A program made the translations under genes and the position numbers. Below are positions 43,857-53,923 of a stretch of 64,000 bases of DNA, piece after piece (within the stretch, counting starts at the first letter, position 1; every line of letters starts with the position of its first letter). The notes beneath the pieces are model-generated. The model was not told the origin of the DNA and ran no database searches. It saw only the letters and a list, made by a program, of their open reading frames with translations. Source of the DNA: Mycobacterium cookii (GTDB taxonomy: Bacteria; Actinomycetota; Actinomycetes; Mycobacteriales; Mycobacteriaceae); NCBI RefSeq assembly GCF_010727945.1, contig NZ_AP022569.1, forward strand, positions 3,410,001 to 3,474,000. The letters are read 5' to 3'.

Positions 43857-44077
43857 GTCATGCAGACGTTGGAGAACAGCAAAACGGGCCAGGAGACGAT
43901 CGAACCCAGGAAGGACACGATCAGGTCGGCGCCGCGCATGGAGTGCAAATGGTCGGTGTGGGTCGATGACCAGATCAGCCCGATGATCAGGTACGGGGTC
44001 CCCAAGACCAGTCCAAGTCCGATCCATTCCGCCACAGTGAGTTCGTAGCTGAGTATTTGTCGAAGTTTGGCGAGCAA
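43853..44077 (-). CDS. Small membrane protein, MpaB-neighbour type
   Basis: The protein has 74 residues if read from TTG 44077 (LLAKLRQILSYELTVAEWIG); the start is uncertain because the frame stays open to 44158. Two hydrophobic helices are visible (LGTPYLIIGLIWSS and VSFLGSIVSWPVLLF). The layout, an amphipathic start then TP-YLIIG-IW and WPVLL, is shared with the protein at 46882-47142, so both belong to one family of unknown function. It overlaps the downstream membrane-protein gene (ATGA). Confidence 0.6.
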   Translation of the reverse strand: MLAKLRQILSYELTVAEWIGLGLVLGTPYLIIGLIWSSTHTDHLHSMRGADLIVSFLGSIVSWPVLLFSNVCMT

Positions 44078-44369
44078 CCCACACTCCCGTCGTCGTCCGA
44101 TCCGCCGTGACCAGCACCAGGTGTTGTGCACGACGGTTCTAGACGCAGCTGGCGCCACCGGATCTCATTAAGTGTTCTAGCGGCCACATCGTCGTGAGTC
44201 AAGCCGACTTAAGTTAATCACTATTCGGACCGTTGTCACGAGTGTTCGCAGATTTGGTCGGGCGCTGTCGATTGCGCTGTCGATCGTCTGCAGTTGATCG
44301 GTGGTGGCGCGTATCGATTGGGATCGCTGGCGGTGTGGGCAACGCGGATGAGGGCCGCGGTGTTGGTTG

Positions 44370-45629
44370 TTATCGGCCGCGGCGCGCGGTGGTTCCGGTG
44401 CGGGCGGGGCGGCCGAGGAGAGCGACTTCGGTGAGTCGCCGCGCGGTGGCGCGGACGCCGGCGCTGTCAGCGCGGCGGACGACGCGCCCGAGGTCGACGA
44501 TGACGGCGTAGGCGGCGTAAACGGCGTATCGGGCTCGGGCAGCGGTCATTTCGGGGCGCGTGGCGGTGACCAGGCGGACCCAGGCGTCGGCGGTGGACTG
44601 CTGTATCGCGTCAAGCATGACGAGCTCGTGGTCAGGAACGTGATAGCGCTCGGTGTAGTAGACGTAGGCAATTTCGGGGTAATTGAAGGACCGGGTGACA
44701 TACGCGGTGATCAAGGCGGCCAGCGCATCTTCGGGTTCGGGGTGGCGGGCGACGATGGTGGCGACGTCTCCGGAGGTGCGGTCGGCGGCGCGGCGGTAGG
44801 AGGCAACCAGCATGTCGGCTTTGCCCGGGAAGTAGCGGTAGAGCCCTGATGGCTGCATGTCGACGGCGGCGGCGATGTCTTCCATGCCGGTGTCGCGGAA
44901 TCCCCGCTCGTAGAACAGACGCATCGACTCTTGCAGGACGAACTCGTAGGTGCCGCCAGCCGCGGTCAGAACTGGGCGGGAGTAATACGGGCCGCGGTTG
45001 GCGCGGTTGGCGGGCAGGTCGGCGGCCAGGATGTCGGCGGCCATCTGGGACATGAAGTTACGGACCTCGCCGGAGGCCAACGGGGTCGAGTGGTCGGTGA
45101 TGCTGCCGATGACCGAAAGCGTGGCGGCCGACAATGTCGACAGTTGAGCGGTGCTGAGCTTGGGGCGTTGAGCGGCCAGCGGTCGCTGCAGTCGGCGGTT
45201 GACCAGGTCGAGATCGCGCTTGAGGGCGTCTTTGTCGCCTGGTCGCAGGTATCGGCGTTCCCAGCGATACAGTCCGCCTGCGGTGCGGTTGTCCATCGTG
45301 ATGGCTACCAGCGAGGTGATCAGCTCCGACAGCACCGACGCGGACTCCCCGGCGGTGAAGTCCTCCGCGAAGGCGGTGGCCGCAACGAGCTGTCCGCTCA
45401 ACGACAACATCGCCTCGCGGAACAAGTCGTACTTGCTGGGTGAGTGCCGGTAGAGGGCCGAGGAGGAGATGCCGACCCGCGAGGCGATGTCTTCCATACT
45501 GACCGCGTGATAGCCCTGCGCGCTGAAGGCATCGGCTGAGGCGCGCGCGATCTGCGCTTTGCGATCTTTGGGCCGGCGCCGGATGGCTGCCGGCACCCGC
45601 GCCGGCTCGCCACCTGTCATAGCGCTCAC
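44370..45629 (-). CDS. Tandem double-TetR regulator
   Basis: The 419-residue protein is made of two complete TetR units. The first helix-turn-helix is at residues 43-63 (VSMEDIASRVGISSSALYRHS); the second lies about residues 243-263 (GMEDIAAAVDMQPSGLYRYF). Each is followed by its own helical domain (AITMDNRTAGGLYRWERRYL in the first; SFNYPEIAYVYYTERYHVPD in the second). A fused pair could bind DNA as a monomer with internal pseudo-symmetry. It is divergent from the mpaB-like gene at 45960, its likely target. Confidence 0.88.
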   Translation of the reverse strand: MSAMTGGEPARVPAAIRRRPKDRKAQIARASADAFSAQGYHAVSMEDIASRVGISSSALYRHSPSKYDLFREAMLSLSGQLVAATAFAEDFTAGESASVLSELITSLVAITMDNRTAGGLYRWERRYLRPGDKDALKRDLDLVNRRLQRPLAAQRPKLSTAQLSTLSAATLSVIGSITDHSTPLASGEVRNFMSQMAADILAADLPANRANRGPYYSRPVLTAAGGTYEFVLQESMRLFYERGFRDTGMEDIAAAVDMQPSGLYRYFPGKADMLVASYRRAADRTSGDVATIVARHPEPEDALAALITAYVTRSFNYPEIAYVYYTERYHVPDHELVMLDAIQQSTADAWVRLVTATRPEMTAARARYAVYAAYAVIVDLGRVVRRADSAGVRATARRLTEVALLGRPARTGTTARRGR

Positions 45630-45959
45630 GCTAACCGCCGACCCGGCTCACAGTGACGGCAACGGTGGCGCGTCTTGGCCTCGGCTCGGCGCGCGGAGTG
45701 TCTGCTTGCAGGTATGTGGCGAATTATTGATCACTTCAGCCCCCGATCTTGAATCGATGACGGACGTAGGGCGGCCACGTATTCGCATCACGATGCAGAT
45801 CACTGTGCCCGCCATCCCCTCCGACCGCTCCCCGCGTGTGGCCTCCCGACGAAGAATAACCGTTTACATAATTGCGTGGCGGCGCTTAGTGTGAGACGCT
45901 CCACTCGACCGCAGCCGCCGTTTTCACCGGCGAGAACCGGACGGCCTCGAGGGAACGCG
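45630..45959. other. Divergent promoter region, double TetR / MpaB-like
   Basis: These 330 bases separate the double-TetR start from the MpaB-family start. An AT-rich patch around 45858-45878 (AACCGTTTACATAATTG) is the only promoter-like sequence. No gene is supported and no clear operator palindrome stands out. Confidence 0.35.
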
Positions 45960-46859
45960 ATGACGACATCCCATAAGCGGATCGACGCTGACGCGCTGCC
46001 CACCACCGGGACCCGGATCAGCGTCCGGTACGGGGCGGCACGCTGGAATGAACGGCCCGTTAGCGTGGCCGACGCGATGGACTTCTGGTCGTTTGCCGCC
46101 GGCGCGGCCAACGTGATCATGCAGCTGTCGCAACCCGGCGTCGGGCACGGTGTAGTCGAGTCGAAGGTCGACTCCGGCAACCTGCTCAAACATCCGTGGA
46201 AGCGCGCCCGAACCACATTTCAGTACCTGGCTGTCGCGGTGTTCGGTGATGAGGATGACCGCCGCGCCTACCGGGAGGCGGTCGACACCGCGCACCGTCA
46301 GGTGAAGTCGACACCATCGAGTCCGTTGTCCTACAACGCTTTTGACCGCAACCTGCAGATGTGGGTGGCGGCGTGTTTGTTCGTGGGTCTCGAGGACTCG
46401 TATCGGATGTTGCGCGGACCGATGACGGCCGAGCAGTCGGAGGTGTTCTACCGGTCGGCCTGGACGCTGGGCACCACCTTGCAGGTCCGCGAAGACCAGT
46501 GGCCGCCGACCCGCGCGGAGTTCGATGACTACTGGAATCAGGCCTGTCTGAGCGTGAGCATGGATGACACGGTGCGTGGCTATCTTCAGGATTTGATCGA
46601 CCTGAAAATGATCAATCCGTTGCTGCGGTTGCCGTTTCGGCGGTTGCTGCGGTTTCTGACCACGGGATTTTTGGCGCCGGTTTTTCGTGACGCGCTCGGT
46701 TTGTCGTGGAGTCCGCGCCAGCAACGCCGCTTCGAGCTGCTCTTCCTGCTGGTGTCGTTCGTGAATCGTTTCCTGCCGCCGTTCCTGCGCCAGGGCGGTA
46801 GCTGGGTGCTGTTGGGTGACGTGCGCCGGCGGGTGGCGCGCGGCGCGGCGCTGATCTGA
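45960..46859 (+). CDS. Oxygenase MpaB/DUF2236 family protein
   Basis: The 299-residue protein starts at ATG 45960. It shows the DUF2236 pattern: ANVIMQLSQPGVGHGVVES, then HPWKRARTTFQYLAVAVFG, with the conserved His near HRQVKS and FVGLEDSYR. Relatives include latex-clearing protein Lcp and fungal MpaB, which use b-type haem to cleave terpenoid double bonds. It is followed by a small membrane protein and a broken aldo/keto reductase gene. Regulation by the divergent double-TetR protein is likely. The substrate is unknown. Confidence 0.87.
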   Translation: MTTSHKRIDADALPTTGTRISVRYGAARWNERPVSVADAMDFWSFAAGAANVIMQLSQPGVGHGVVESKVDSGNLLKHPWKRARTTFQYLAVAVFGDEDDRRAYREAVDTAHRQVKSTPSSPLSYNAFDRNLQMWVAACLFVGLEDSYRMLRGPMTAEQSEVFYRSAWTLGTTLQVREDQWPPTRAEFDDYWNQACLSVSMDDTVRGYLQDLIDLKMINPLLRLPFRRLLRFLTTGFLAPVFRDALGLSWSPRQQRRFELLFLLVSFVNRFLPPFLRQGGSWVLLGDVRRRVARGAALI

Positions 46860-46881
46860 CTGAGGTCGACAGGAGTTCCGT

Positions 46882-47138
46882 GTGTCCATGGACAGGTTGC
46901 GGCGGATGCTGGCCAGACCGCTCAGCGTGGCCGCACTCATCGAGATCGCGTTATGGCTGCTTATCCCGCACGTGGTGATCGGCATGGCTTGGGCCACCAC
47001 CCATCCCGATACAATTCAAGCGTTGCAAAATAGTTGGGGCACTGCGGTTCCCGGACACCTCGGCGACCCCGCGTTATGGCTGGGGGCATCCTTGCTCTGG
47101 CCAGTCATTTTGCTGCTGCCCACCAATTGCACGTTTAC

Positions 47139-47142
<4 letters not shown>
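46882..47142 (+). CDS. Small membrane protein, MpaB-linked
   Basis: The protein has 86 residues from GTG 46882 (next in-frame Met at codon 3). Two hydrophobic segments are visible (IEIALWLLIPHVVIGMAW and LGASLLWPVILLLP). It resembles the protein at 43853-44077 in the order of helix, PHVVIG-AW, loop and WPVILL. It lies 22 bases after the MpaB-family gene and overlaps the aldo/keto reductase start (ATGA), so it is part of that operon. Its function is unknown; it might anchor or assist the oxygenase. Confidence 0.7.
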
Positions 47143-48119
<977 letters not shown>

Positions 48120-48177
48120 CACCCAGCGCGCGACCACCCCACACGAATTCATCTGCGGCGGTGCAGGTTTAACGCAA

Positions 48178-48585
48178 TTAGCTTTGGGGAGCCTCCAGGT
48201 GCGGCCCGCTCCATCGGCTGAGGAATTCGTCGAGGCTGTGTTCGCCGAGCAGGGGTGCGCGTCGGTCGACGCCGGCTGGGGTGTCGGTGAATTTGATGGG
48301 TTGGCCGGCGAGGGCGATGGGCCGGTTGCTGCCGGGCTGTTCGACTTGCACGAGCATCTCCCGGGCTGCCACGTGGGGATTGGCGTAGATGTCGGCGACG
48401 GTGTTGACCGGCCCAATCGGGACCCGTCCACCGAAAAGGGCGACGACCTCTTTGGTGGCGATTCCCGATAGCCATTCACTAAGTGCGGCGAAGACTTCGG
48501 CGCTGTGGATCTCGCGCTGCAGACCGGTGGCGTCGCGGCTGCCGGTGGCCATGTCGGGTCGGCCGATGGTATGGGCAAGCGTCAA
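48178..48585 (-). pseudogene. C-terminal fragment of a class III CoA-transferase (CaiB/BaiF)
   Basis: The 135-residue frame (TTG 48585, overlapping the stop of the frameshifted upstream gene) matches only the C-terminal third of a family III CoA-transferase. Supporting segments are LFGGRVPIGPVNTVADIYAN, PHVAAREMLV and RRAPLLGEHSLDEF. The catalytic Asp region of the N-terminal half is missing. These enzymes move CoA between carboxylic acids. The fragment suggests that the original gene followed the phosphotransferase fusion on the minus strand. Confidence 0.75.
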
Positions 48586-50602
48586 GCGGAGTTCGCTGAA
48601 TAACCAAGTGCAAAGCCTGCGTGGTGGGTAAATTGTGTTGTTGCACAGTCGATCGCAGTCATCCCGCTATTGATCGGGGAGGGTCTACAGGCGCGAGCTT
48701 GGTTGCGGTTCCATTCGATCCAACCGATACCGCTACGTCCATCCTCGGCGCGGACGCGGGCCATGGCGCGATGGAAGTGCGTGATGCGCCCGTCGGGCGC
48801 CTCTGCACGTCGAGGACGAGATGTTCGGGTTGGGTGAGAACCTGTGCGGCACTGATTAACCCGTCAGTGCCGGCTGTCTCGGTGGATGCTCCGGTCTGGA
48901 CTTCGGTAAGTGTGTCGCCGCGCTGGGTGTAGCCGACGGCCCGGCCACCGGGCATGCCGGGAACGGTGACGGCGTGGGTGTGGGTGCCGTCGTCAAGGTG
49001 GAAGGCGCTCCACATCCAGTCGTTGGCCCACCAGTCCCGTGATCCCCAGGAATGGTCGCGCTGCCCGGGGCCCGCGAACGCGAATTGCTGATCACCGATA
49101 CGGATGGCACCGGTGACCCGGCAAGGGATTTCGTAGCGGGTCGAGACGCGCCACTGGTACGGGACGCCGTCGGTTTCCCAGGTGAGGTCGATCGACACCG
49201 GGACCGGTTCACCGGTCTCGTCGCGCAGCGGCGCCGCGTGGTCGGCGAATGCCTGCGCGGTGGCGTCGAGTGTGACGTGGAATCGCGTCATCGGCTCGAC
49301 GCAATGCTGTACTGCTCGAAGGGATTCCGTGTGAACGATCTCGACGGAGCCGCCATCGGCGGGTAGTGGAGCCCGCTCGTCGACCACCATCAGGGTGGGT
49401 TGGCCCGGCCGGACGATGGATGCCGCGAAGAAGCAGGCTCCCAGGTTGGGCTGCAGCCCGAGTCGCACGTAGACGCCGAGCGTTTCAGTGGCGTCGACGG
49501 CGTCGAAGTACCAGCTTTCGTTCCACAACGCCTCTGAACCCGGTGTGTGGCGGCCCTCGTCGGCCGGTTCTGGGCGCAGCGCGGCCGGCGGCGAGCTGGC
49601 TGCAGGTAATAGGCTCAGCGCGTCGAGATCCAGGATCTGCTGACACACCCGGGCCAGCACCGTGGCGAACATGTCGTCCCCACGGTCGGTGCGCTCGACC
49701 ACGACACCGGCCGCGATGGTGATCACCAGACACGCGAAACTCTGCCGTCGATACTCAGCCCAACACTGATCCCAGCTGAAGTTGGTGACACCGCGGCGGA
49801 CGAGCTCGTCGTAGTAGAACCGCACTAGGTCGTGCTCGTGGGCGCGTCGGTCCGCCACGATCAGAGAGCTGCCCACAAAGTAGGCCAGGTCGTGCATCAC
49901 CGGCCCCCACGACACCGTCTGCCAGTCGACGACCGTGCAGGAATCAGCGGTGAACAGCAGGTTGTCTAGTCGGTAGTCGCCGTGGATCAGTCCCAGTGGG
50001 GTGCGACGGTCGGCGGCCCAGCCGTCGAGAACGGAGACGAAGGCGCGGCAGACGTCGGCGTGCAACACCGACAACGCTGCCTGGTTCAGCGGGTTGGGTT
50101 GGTTGAGGTAGTCACGCAAACCCTCGGCGGCGTCGTTGAAGGCCGGCGCATGTAGCTGGGCAAGCGCGCCGATGGCCAGCTGCGCTTGCTGGTTAAAACA
50201 TCCGCGGATCTGGTCGCCCACCGTCGCGTCGGCGATGTCCTCCAACACCAGGGTGAACCAGCCCGCCGACTCGTCGAACACCGCGAGATGACAGCGCGCC
50301 AGCGGGCCGTCGAACCCGTCGGGAACGTTGCGGTAAAACGTAACCTCGCGGTAGTAGGCGCCCATGCCCACACCGGTGGAGCGGCTGCTCGCATTGTCGC
50401 TGGCAAGTTTGACAATCACCGATCCCGAGCCGGCGGACGCGCGGAAACGTACGCGGTGACTCTGGCTCATCTGCCCGGTGCCGATGCGTTCGACCGACAG
50501 GATGGTCGGATCGTCGACGGCAAGGACCTCACCGAGCCACCCATCGCTGATCTGGCTTGGATCCCTGATCAACAAGGTGGCGTCGTGCGTCCTGGCAACC
50601 AT
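48582..50602 (-). pseudogene. Phosphotransferase (APH-like) fused to a DUF7064-type domain, frameshifted at 3' end
   Basis: From ATG 50602 (MVARTHDATLLIRD) an aminoglycoside-phosphotransferase/EcdRK-like kinase domain runs to about residue 330, with LIHGDYRLDNLLF (catalytic Asp) and VVDWQTVSWG. It is followed by a beta-rich domain resembling DUF7064/7065 (GPGQRDHSWGSRDWWANDW). The frame is lost at about 48803; a one-base shift restores APDGRITHFHRAMARVRAED and SGIGWIEWNRNQ, the expected end, to a stop at 48582. Unshifted, the frame runs to 48659 with unrelated sequence. Only the last domain strand is affected, so some function could remain. Confidence 0.8.
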
Positions 50603-50641
50603 CGTGGTTCGTCTCATCTTCCGACGTAATCTGATACGTAC

Positions 50642-50678
50642 CCGTGTCAACATAGTATGTGACCCACGACCGTGTCAA
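50642..50678. promoter_or_regulatory. Direct repeats CCGTGTCAA in divergent promoter
   Basis: CCGTGTCAA occurs at 50642-50650 and 50670-50678, 28 bp apart, between the divergent phosphotransferase and TetR genes. On the minus strand each contains TTGACA, so they may be -35 boxes, regulator half-sites or both. Confidence 0.5.
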
Positions 50679-50687
50679 GATGTGGTG

Positions 50688-51281
50688 GTGAGCGACGTCA
50701 AGCGCAGCTACCGGGGCGTCTCTGCCGACGCCCGGCGACAGCAACGACGTCGCGTGCTGATCGAGGCCTGTCTCGATCTCATCGGGGCCGGAGGCACCCC
50801 GGCTGTGACGGCAGAATCCGTCTCAGCCCGGGCGAAGCTGACCAAGCGCTACTTCTACGAAAGCTTCGCCAGCCGCGAGGCGATACTTCTGGCCGTGCTG
50901 GACGAGATGTTCTTCGAGTTGATCGGCAAGATCCGCGACGCCATCGATAGCGTCGATCCCGACGCCCGAGCAGAAACCGTCACCGCAGTGTTCGTTACGA
51001 CACTGTGCGACGACCCACGACGCGCCCGGCTCTACGCCGAGGCCCCCGCGATACCCACCCTGCAGGAACGCCGGGACGAGGCCATCGTCGCATTCACCGA
51101 CCTGATCGCCCGCGACGACGACACCGGAGCAGTTGCAAGCCTGAAACATCAACTGATGACACGAATTATCGTCTCCGGTGTCACCGACGCCGTCACGAGC
51201 TGGATCAACGGGACGCTCAACGCAGACCGCTCAACGCTGACCCAGGCGATCGTCGCGCTCAGCAGAAATGTCCGCCGGTAG
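50688..51281 (+). CDS. TetR-family transcriptional regulator
   Basis: The protein has 197 residues from GTG 50688; two more in-frame GTG codons directly precede it. The helix-turn-helix is VTAESVSARAKLTKRYFYESF. The following domain (EMFFELIGKIRDAIDSVDPD and VSGVTDAVTSWINGTLN) is typical of TetR proteins without a known ligand. It diverges from the phosphotransferase fusion gene 86 bases away and probably controls it through the repeats between them. Confidence 0.87.
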   Translation: MSDVKRSYRGVSADARRQQRRRVLIEACLDLIGAGGTPAVTAESVSARAKLTKRYFYESFASREAILLAVLDEMFFELIGKIRDAIDSVDPDARAETVTAVFVTTLCDDPRRARLYAEAPAIPTLQERRDEAIVAFTDLIARDDDTGAVASLKHQLMTRIIVSGVTDAVTSWINGTLNADRSTLTQAIVALSRNVRR

Positions 51282-51366
51282 GCCGGACGCCGATAGTCTG
51301 CGGTAGGCATCGACACGAGGTGGCGATGGCATTTCGGCAGTCGCGGTCGCGATCGGGTGCAGCTAG

Positions 51367-51825
51367 TCACCTATCGTCCGACCGTCGTAGCACGCACGTC
51401 CACGACACCGCCGCCCGGCGCTGTTCGGCCATCGCCCGGTCGTACTCGGCCCAGTCGTCGTGTTCACCGCCGGCTGCGGTGAAAATCGCGCGTAGCAAAA
51501 GCCGCAGCCCTTCGGCGTCCAGCCAGGGTTGGGGGTTGTCGGGTCCGGCGAGCTCGGCGCGCCCTTCGACCGCCGCCCATTGCCAACCGTTGCGGAAGGT
51601 GGCCGTGATCTGGGGTCGAGCCCGCAGGTTCGCCAGCTTGACAGGAGCTGACGCGACCAAGGCCAAGATGGTCTCCCCGGTAGCGGGATAGGCCAGGACG
51701 CCGGCGTTGACCAGCGACGACTGGATCGTGCCGTTGGCGCGCAACGTCGACACCACCACCAGGCCGCGCTCGTGGCTGGACAGCGATGCTGCTTCTTGCA
51801 GGGTGACGGTATCGGCGCTGGTCAT
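51367..51825 (-). CDS. PPOX-class F420-dependent split-barrel protein
   Basis: The 152-residue protein belongs to the pyridoxamine-phosphate-oxidase-like split-barrel superfamily: RGLVVVSTLRANGTIQSSLV, then VKLANLRARPQITATFRNG and WAAVEGRAELAGPDN. In mycobacteria this variant (with C-terminal segment RAIFTAAGGEHDDWAEY) usually binds F420 or FMN. It overlaps the upstream SDR gene by four bases (ATGA), so they form a two-gene operon. The substrate is unknown. Confidence 0.85.
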   Translation of the reverse strand: MTSADTVTLQEAASLSSHERGLVVVSTLRANGTIQSSLVNAGVLAYPATGETILALVASAPVKLANLRARPQITATFRNGWQWAAVEGRAELAGPDNPQPWLDAEGLRLLLRAIFTAAGGEHDDWAEYDRAMAEQRRAAVSWTCVLRRSDDR

Positions 51826-52844
51826 GACAACCCTCTTTCAGTGCGACCAGACGACGCGCCATCCGCACCGATAGCGCGAGGAGGCGGTTCTTGGTGTGAG
51901 CGTGGGTTCTTCGCGAAGCGATGAATGGCTTGGTCGGCATGTTGTTGTATTGCGGGGTCACGGAAGTCGGCGACGATCTCCGACTGATCCACGAGGGGCC
52001 CGGTGACGGCGCCCGGTCGGCTGGCGTAGAACACGCCGCTGCGCAACTGTTCGTCGGTGACCCCATCGACCAGTCGCTGGGCGCCCTTCTCCAGCTGGTG
52101 TCCGACCCCCAGTGCGGGAAGGACGTAGGGCAACAGAAGATGATTCATCAAGGTCCGAGTGAGCAGGCCCATGTCGCGCAATGCGTCCGTCCCCGCGGTG
52201 TTGCCCGGGCTCACAGTGAGCAGCCGCAGGCCGGGATGCTTTCGCGCCAGTGCCGACATCCACAACGCACCAAGGTATTTCACCTGTCCGTAAGCGAGAA
52301 ACGTGTTGTATTTCCGCTGCTCGAAGAACGAACCGTCGATGACGCTAACGAACTCCTCCACCGAGTGGTCCGCGAACGTCGGCCGCGGCATCCGCATCAT
52401 GCGAACACCGCGCGCGGCTTCGCTACCCACCAGTACCGCGGTGTTGGTTAGTGCCCCGGCGTCGATGAGATTCTCCAGCAGGACAACGTGGCCCAGTACG
52501 TTGGAACCGAAGAGATGCGTGACGCCATCCGCGGTGAGCGCCTGCGGTGTTGGGCCGCCGGTGCCGCCGGCGTTCATGACCACCGAATGCAGTGCGCCAT
52601 CCAACGCGCTCAGCGCTGACCTCACTGAGTCCAAATCGGTCAGGTCCATTCGAATGACCGTGAAGATGGACCTGCCCGTGAGGCGTTCCAGCTCGGCGGC
52701 CGCGGACCGCCCGCTGTCGGTGTTGCGACACCCCAGGTAGATCCTGTCGAAATCGCCGGCAAGAGCGAGTTGCCGCGCCACCTCCTTGCCGAGCCCCACG
52801 TTGGCACCGGTGATCAGAACCGCCTTGAACGACCTCGCAGCCAT
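51822..52844 (-). CDS. Short-chain dehydrogenase/reductase, protochlorophyllide-reductase-like
   Basis: The 340-residue SDR starts at ATG 52844. Motifs are TGANVGLGKE (residues 12-21), VMNAGGTGG in place of NNAG, and GQVKY near the expected YxxxK position (YGQVK). Length and the LGCRNTDSG segment resemble the POR/retinol-dehydrogenase branch. The C-terminus is Arg/Pro-rich. It is first in an operon with the PPOX protein. A 16-bp perfect palindrome lies about 100 bases upstream and recurs in front of the TetR gene at 53285. Confidence 0.85.
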   Translation of the reverse strand: MAARSFKAVLITGANVGLGKEVARQLALAGDFDRIYLGCRNTDSGRSAAAELERLTGRSIFTVIRMDLTDLDSVRSALSALDGALHSVVMNAGGTGGPTPQALTADGVTHLFGSNVLGHVVLLENLIDAGALTNTAVLVGSEAARGVRMMRMPRPTFADHSVEEFVSVIDGSFFEQRKYNTFLAYGQVKYLGALWMSALARKHPGLRLLTVSPGNTAGTDALRDMGLLTRTLMNHLLLPYVLPALGVGHQLEKGAQRLVDGVTDEQLRSGVFYASRPGAVTGPLVDQSEIVADFRDPAIQQHADQAIHRFAKNPRSHQEPPPRAIGADGASSGRTERGLS

Positions 52845-52940
52845 GCTGTGATTTCCTTTCGATAGAGACTTCGCGCCGGCACGAGCTGGTCACTCGGCTT
52901 CGTCACTTCTGTACCGGGAGCTTCATCAGCGCATTAAATT

Positions 52941-52956
52941 TGTAGCATATGCTACA
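52941..52956. promoter_or_regulatory. Operator palindrome TGTAGCATATGCTACA
   Basis: This perfect 16-bp palindrome lies about 100 bases upstream of the SDR/PPOX operon. A related site at 53128-53143 precedes the divergent TetR gene, so both are probably bound by that regulator. Confidence 0.7.
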
Positions 52957-53127
52957 TAATCACGCTTAAGTTCGCCGATGTCAAATGTCGGGTCGTCTGG
53001 CATAGATGGCCGCTCCTCATCTTTATGACGCTGCGGTGGAGTCTATTTCGATGCTTATCAGCAAGAACGAGACGCGCCTAACGGCGAAGCGACGCCGTAG
53101 CAACGGCAGGCAAGCGCAACTGCTTTA

Positions 53128-53143
53128 TGTAGTGTATACTGCA
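53128..53143. promoter_or_regulatory. Second copy of the TGTAG-type operator
   Basis: TGTAGTGTATACTGCA pairs in 6 of 8 positions and shares the TGTAG and CT-CA ends with the site at 52941. It lies about 140 bases before the TetR start, as expected for autoregulation. Confidence 0.55.
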
Positions 53144-53284
53144 AAAAGATATCGCCGTGAAGCTGTTCTGACTTCCGGGTTGCCGCGAGCAGGTCCGCGC
53201 GGAACGGCGGACAGGATCAGATGAATCGGAAAGGGGGATCAGGTCAGCGGGCCCGCAGCGGCGGATCTCGCCAGACCTGGCCAA

Positions 53285-53923
53285 GTGATGGCAGCGAACG
53301 AATCGGTCACCGAGCCGCAACGGCTCACCCCCAAGGGACGCGCCACGCGGGATCGGATCGTGGCGACCGCAGCGCAACTGATGTACGACCGCGGTGTCGC
53401 GGGCACGAGTCTTGGCGACGTCCAGAAGGCCGCGGGCGTTGGTCCTTCGCAGGTGTATTACTACTTCGGGGACAAGGAAGCCCTGATCAGGGCCGTCATC
53501 GCCCACCGCATCCACGCGCTCCTGGCAACGCTCGGGGGGTTGGACAGCATGGAGGGGTTGCGAGCCTGGCGAGACTTCATCGTTGACACATATCGCCAGC
53601 AGAACTGCGAAGGCGGATGCCCGGTCGGGTCGCTGGTCGGGGAACTGGCCGAACGCTTCCCAGAGTGTCGGGCTGACCTCGCTGGTGGATTCGACCAGTG
53701 GGAAGCGGCGATCCGCAAGGGTCTACAGGCCATGTGGGGCCGGGGCGATCTGCGCCGCAAGGCCAACCCCGACCGCCTGGCGACCGCGTTGTTGGCCGCG
53801 GTCGAAGGCGGCATCATGCTCGCGCAGGTTCGCCGCGACCCCGCTCCTTTGGAAACGGCACTCGATGAGGTCCTCGACCGCATCGAGGATCTCAGGCCCC
53901 GACGCGCGACGGCCCGTCAGTAA
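53285..53923 (+). CDS. TetR-family regulator, intact paralogue of the 24.3 kb fragment
   Basis: The protein has 212 residues from GTG 53285 (next codon ATG). The helix-turn-helix is TSLGDVQKAAGVGPSQVYYYF; the segment CPVGSLVGELAERFPEC identifies the same subgroup as the TetR at 21965. The first 110 residues match the truncated gene at 24290 closely, including the non-coding 5' sequence ATGAATCGGAAAGGGGGATC. It is divergent from the SDR/PPOX operon and likely binds the TGTAG-type palindromes in between. Regulators of this type answer to small hydrophobic or reactive compounds. Confidence 0.9.
   Translation: MMAANESVTEPQRLTPKGRATRDRIVATAAQLMYDRGVAGTSLGDVQKAAGVGPSQVYYYFGDKEALIRAVIAHRIHALLATLGGLDSMEGLRAWRDFIVDTYRQQNCEGGCPVGSLVGELAERFPECRADLAGGFDQWEAAIRKGLQAMWGRGDLRRKANPDRLATALLAAVEGGIMLAQVRRDPAPLETALDEVLDRIEDLRPRRATARQ

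Noticed and set aside
45559..45894. 111-codon plus-strand ORF over the double-TetR start
   Set aside because: Overlaps the TetR gene in antisense and lacks protein-like features.
53006..53224. 72-codon ORF between the TetR operators
   Set aside because: It would cover the TetR promoter and operator and has no ribosome site or similarity.
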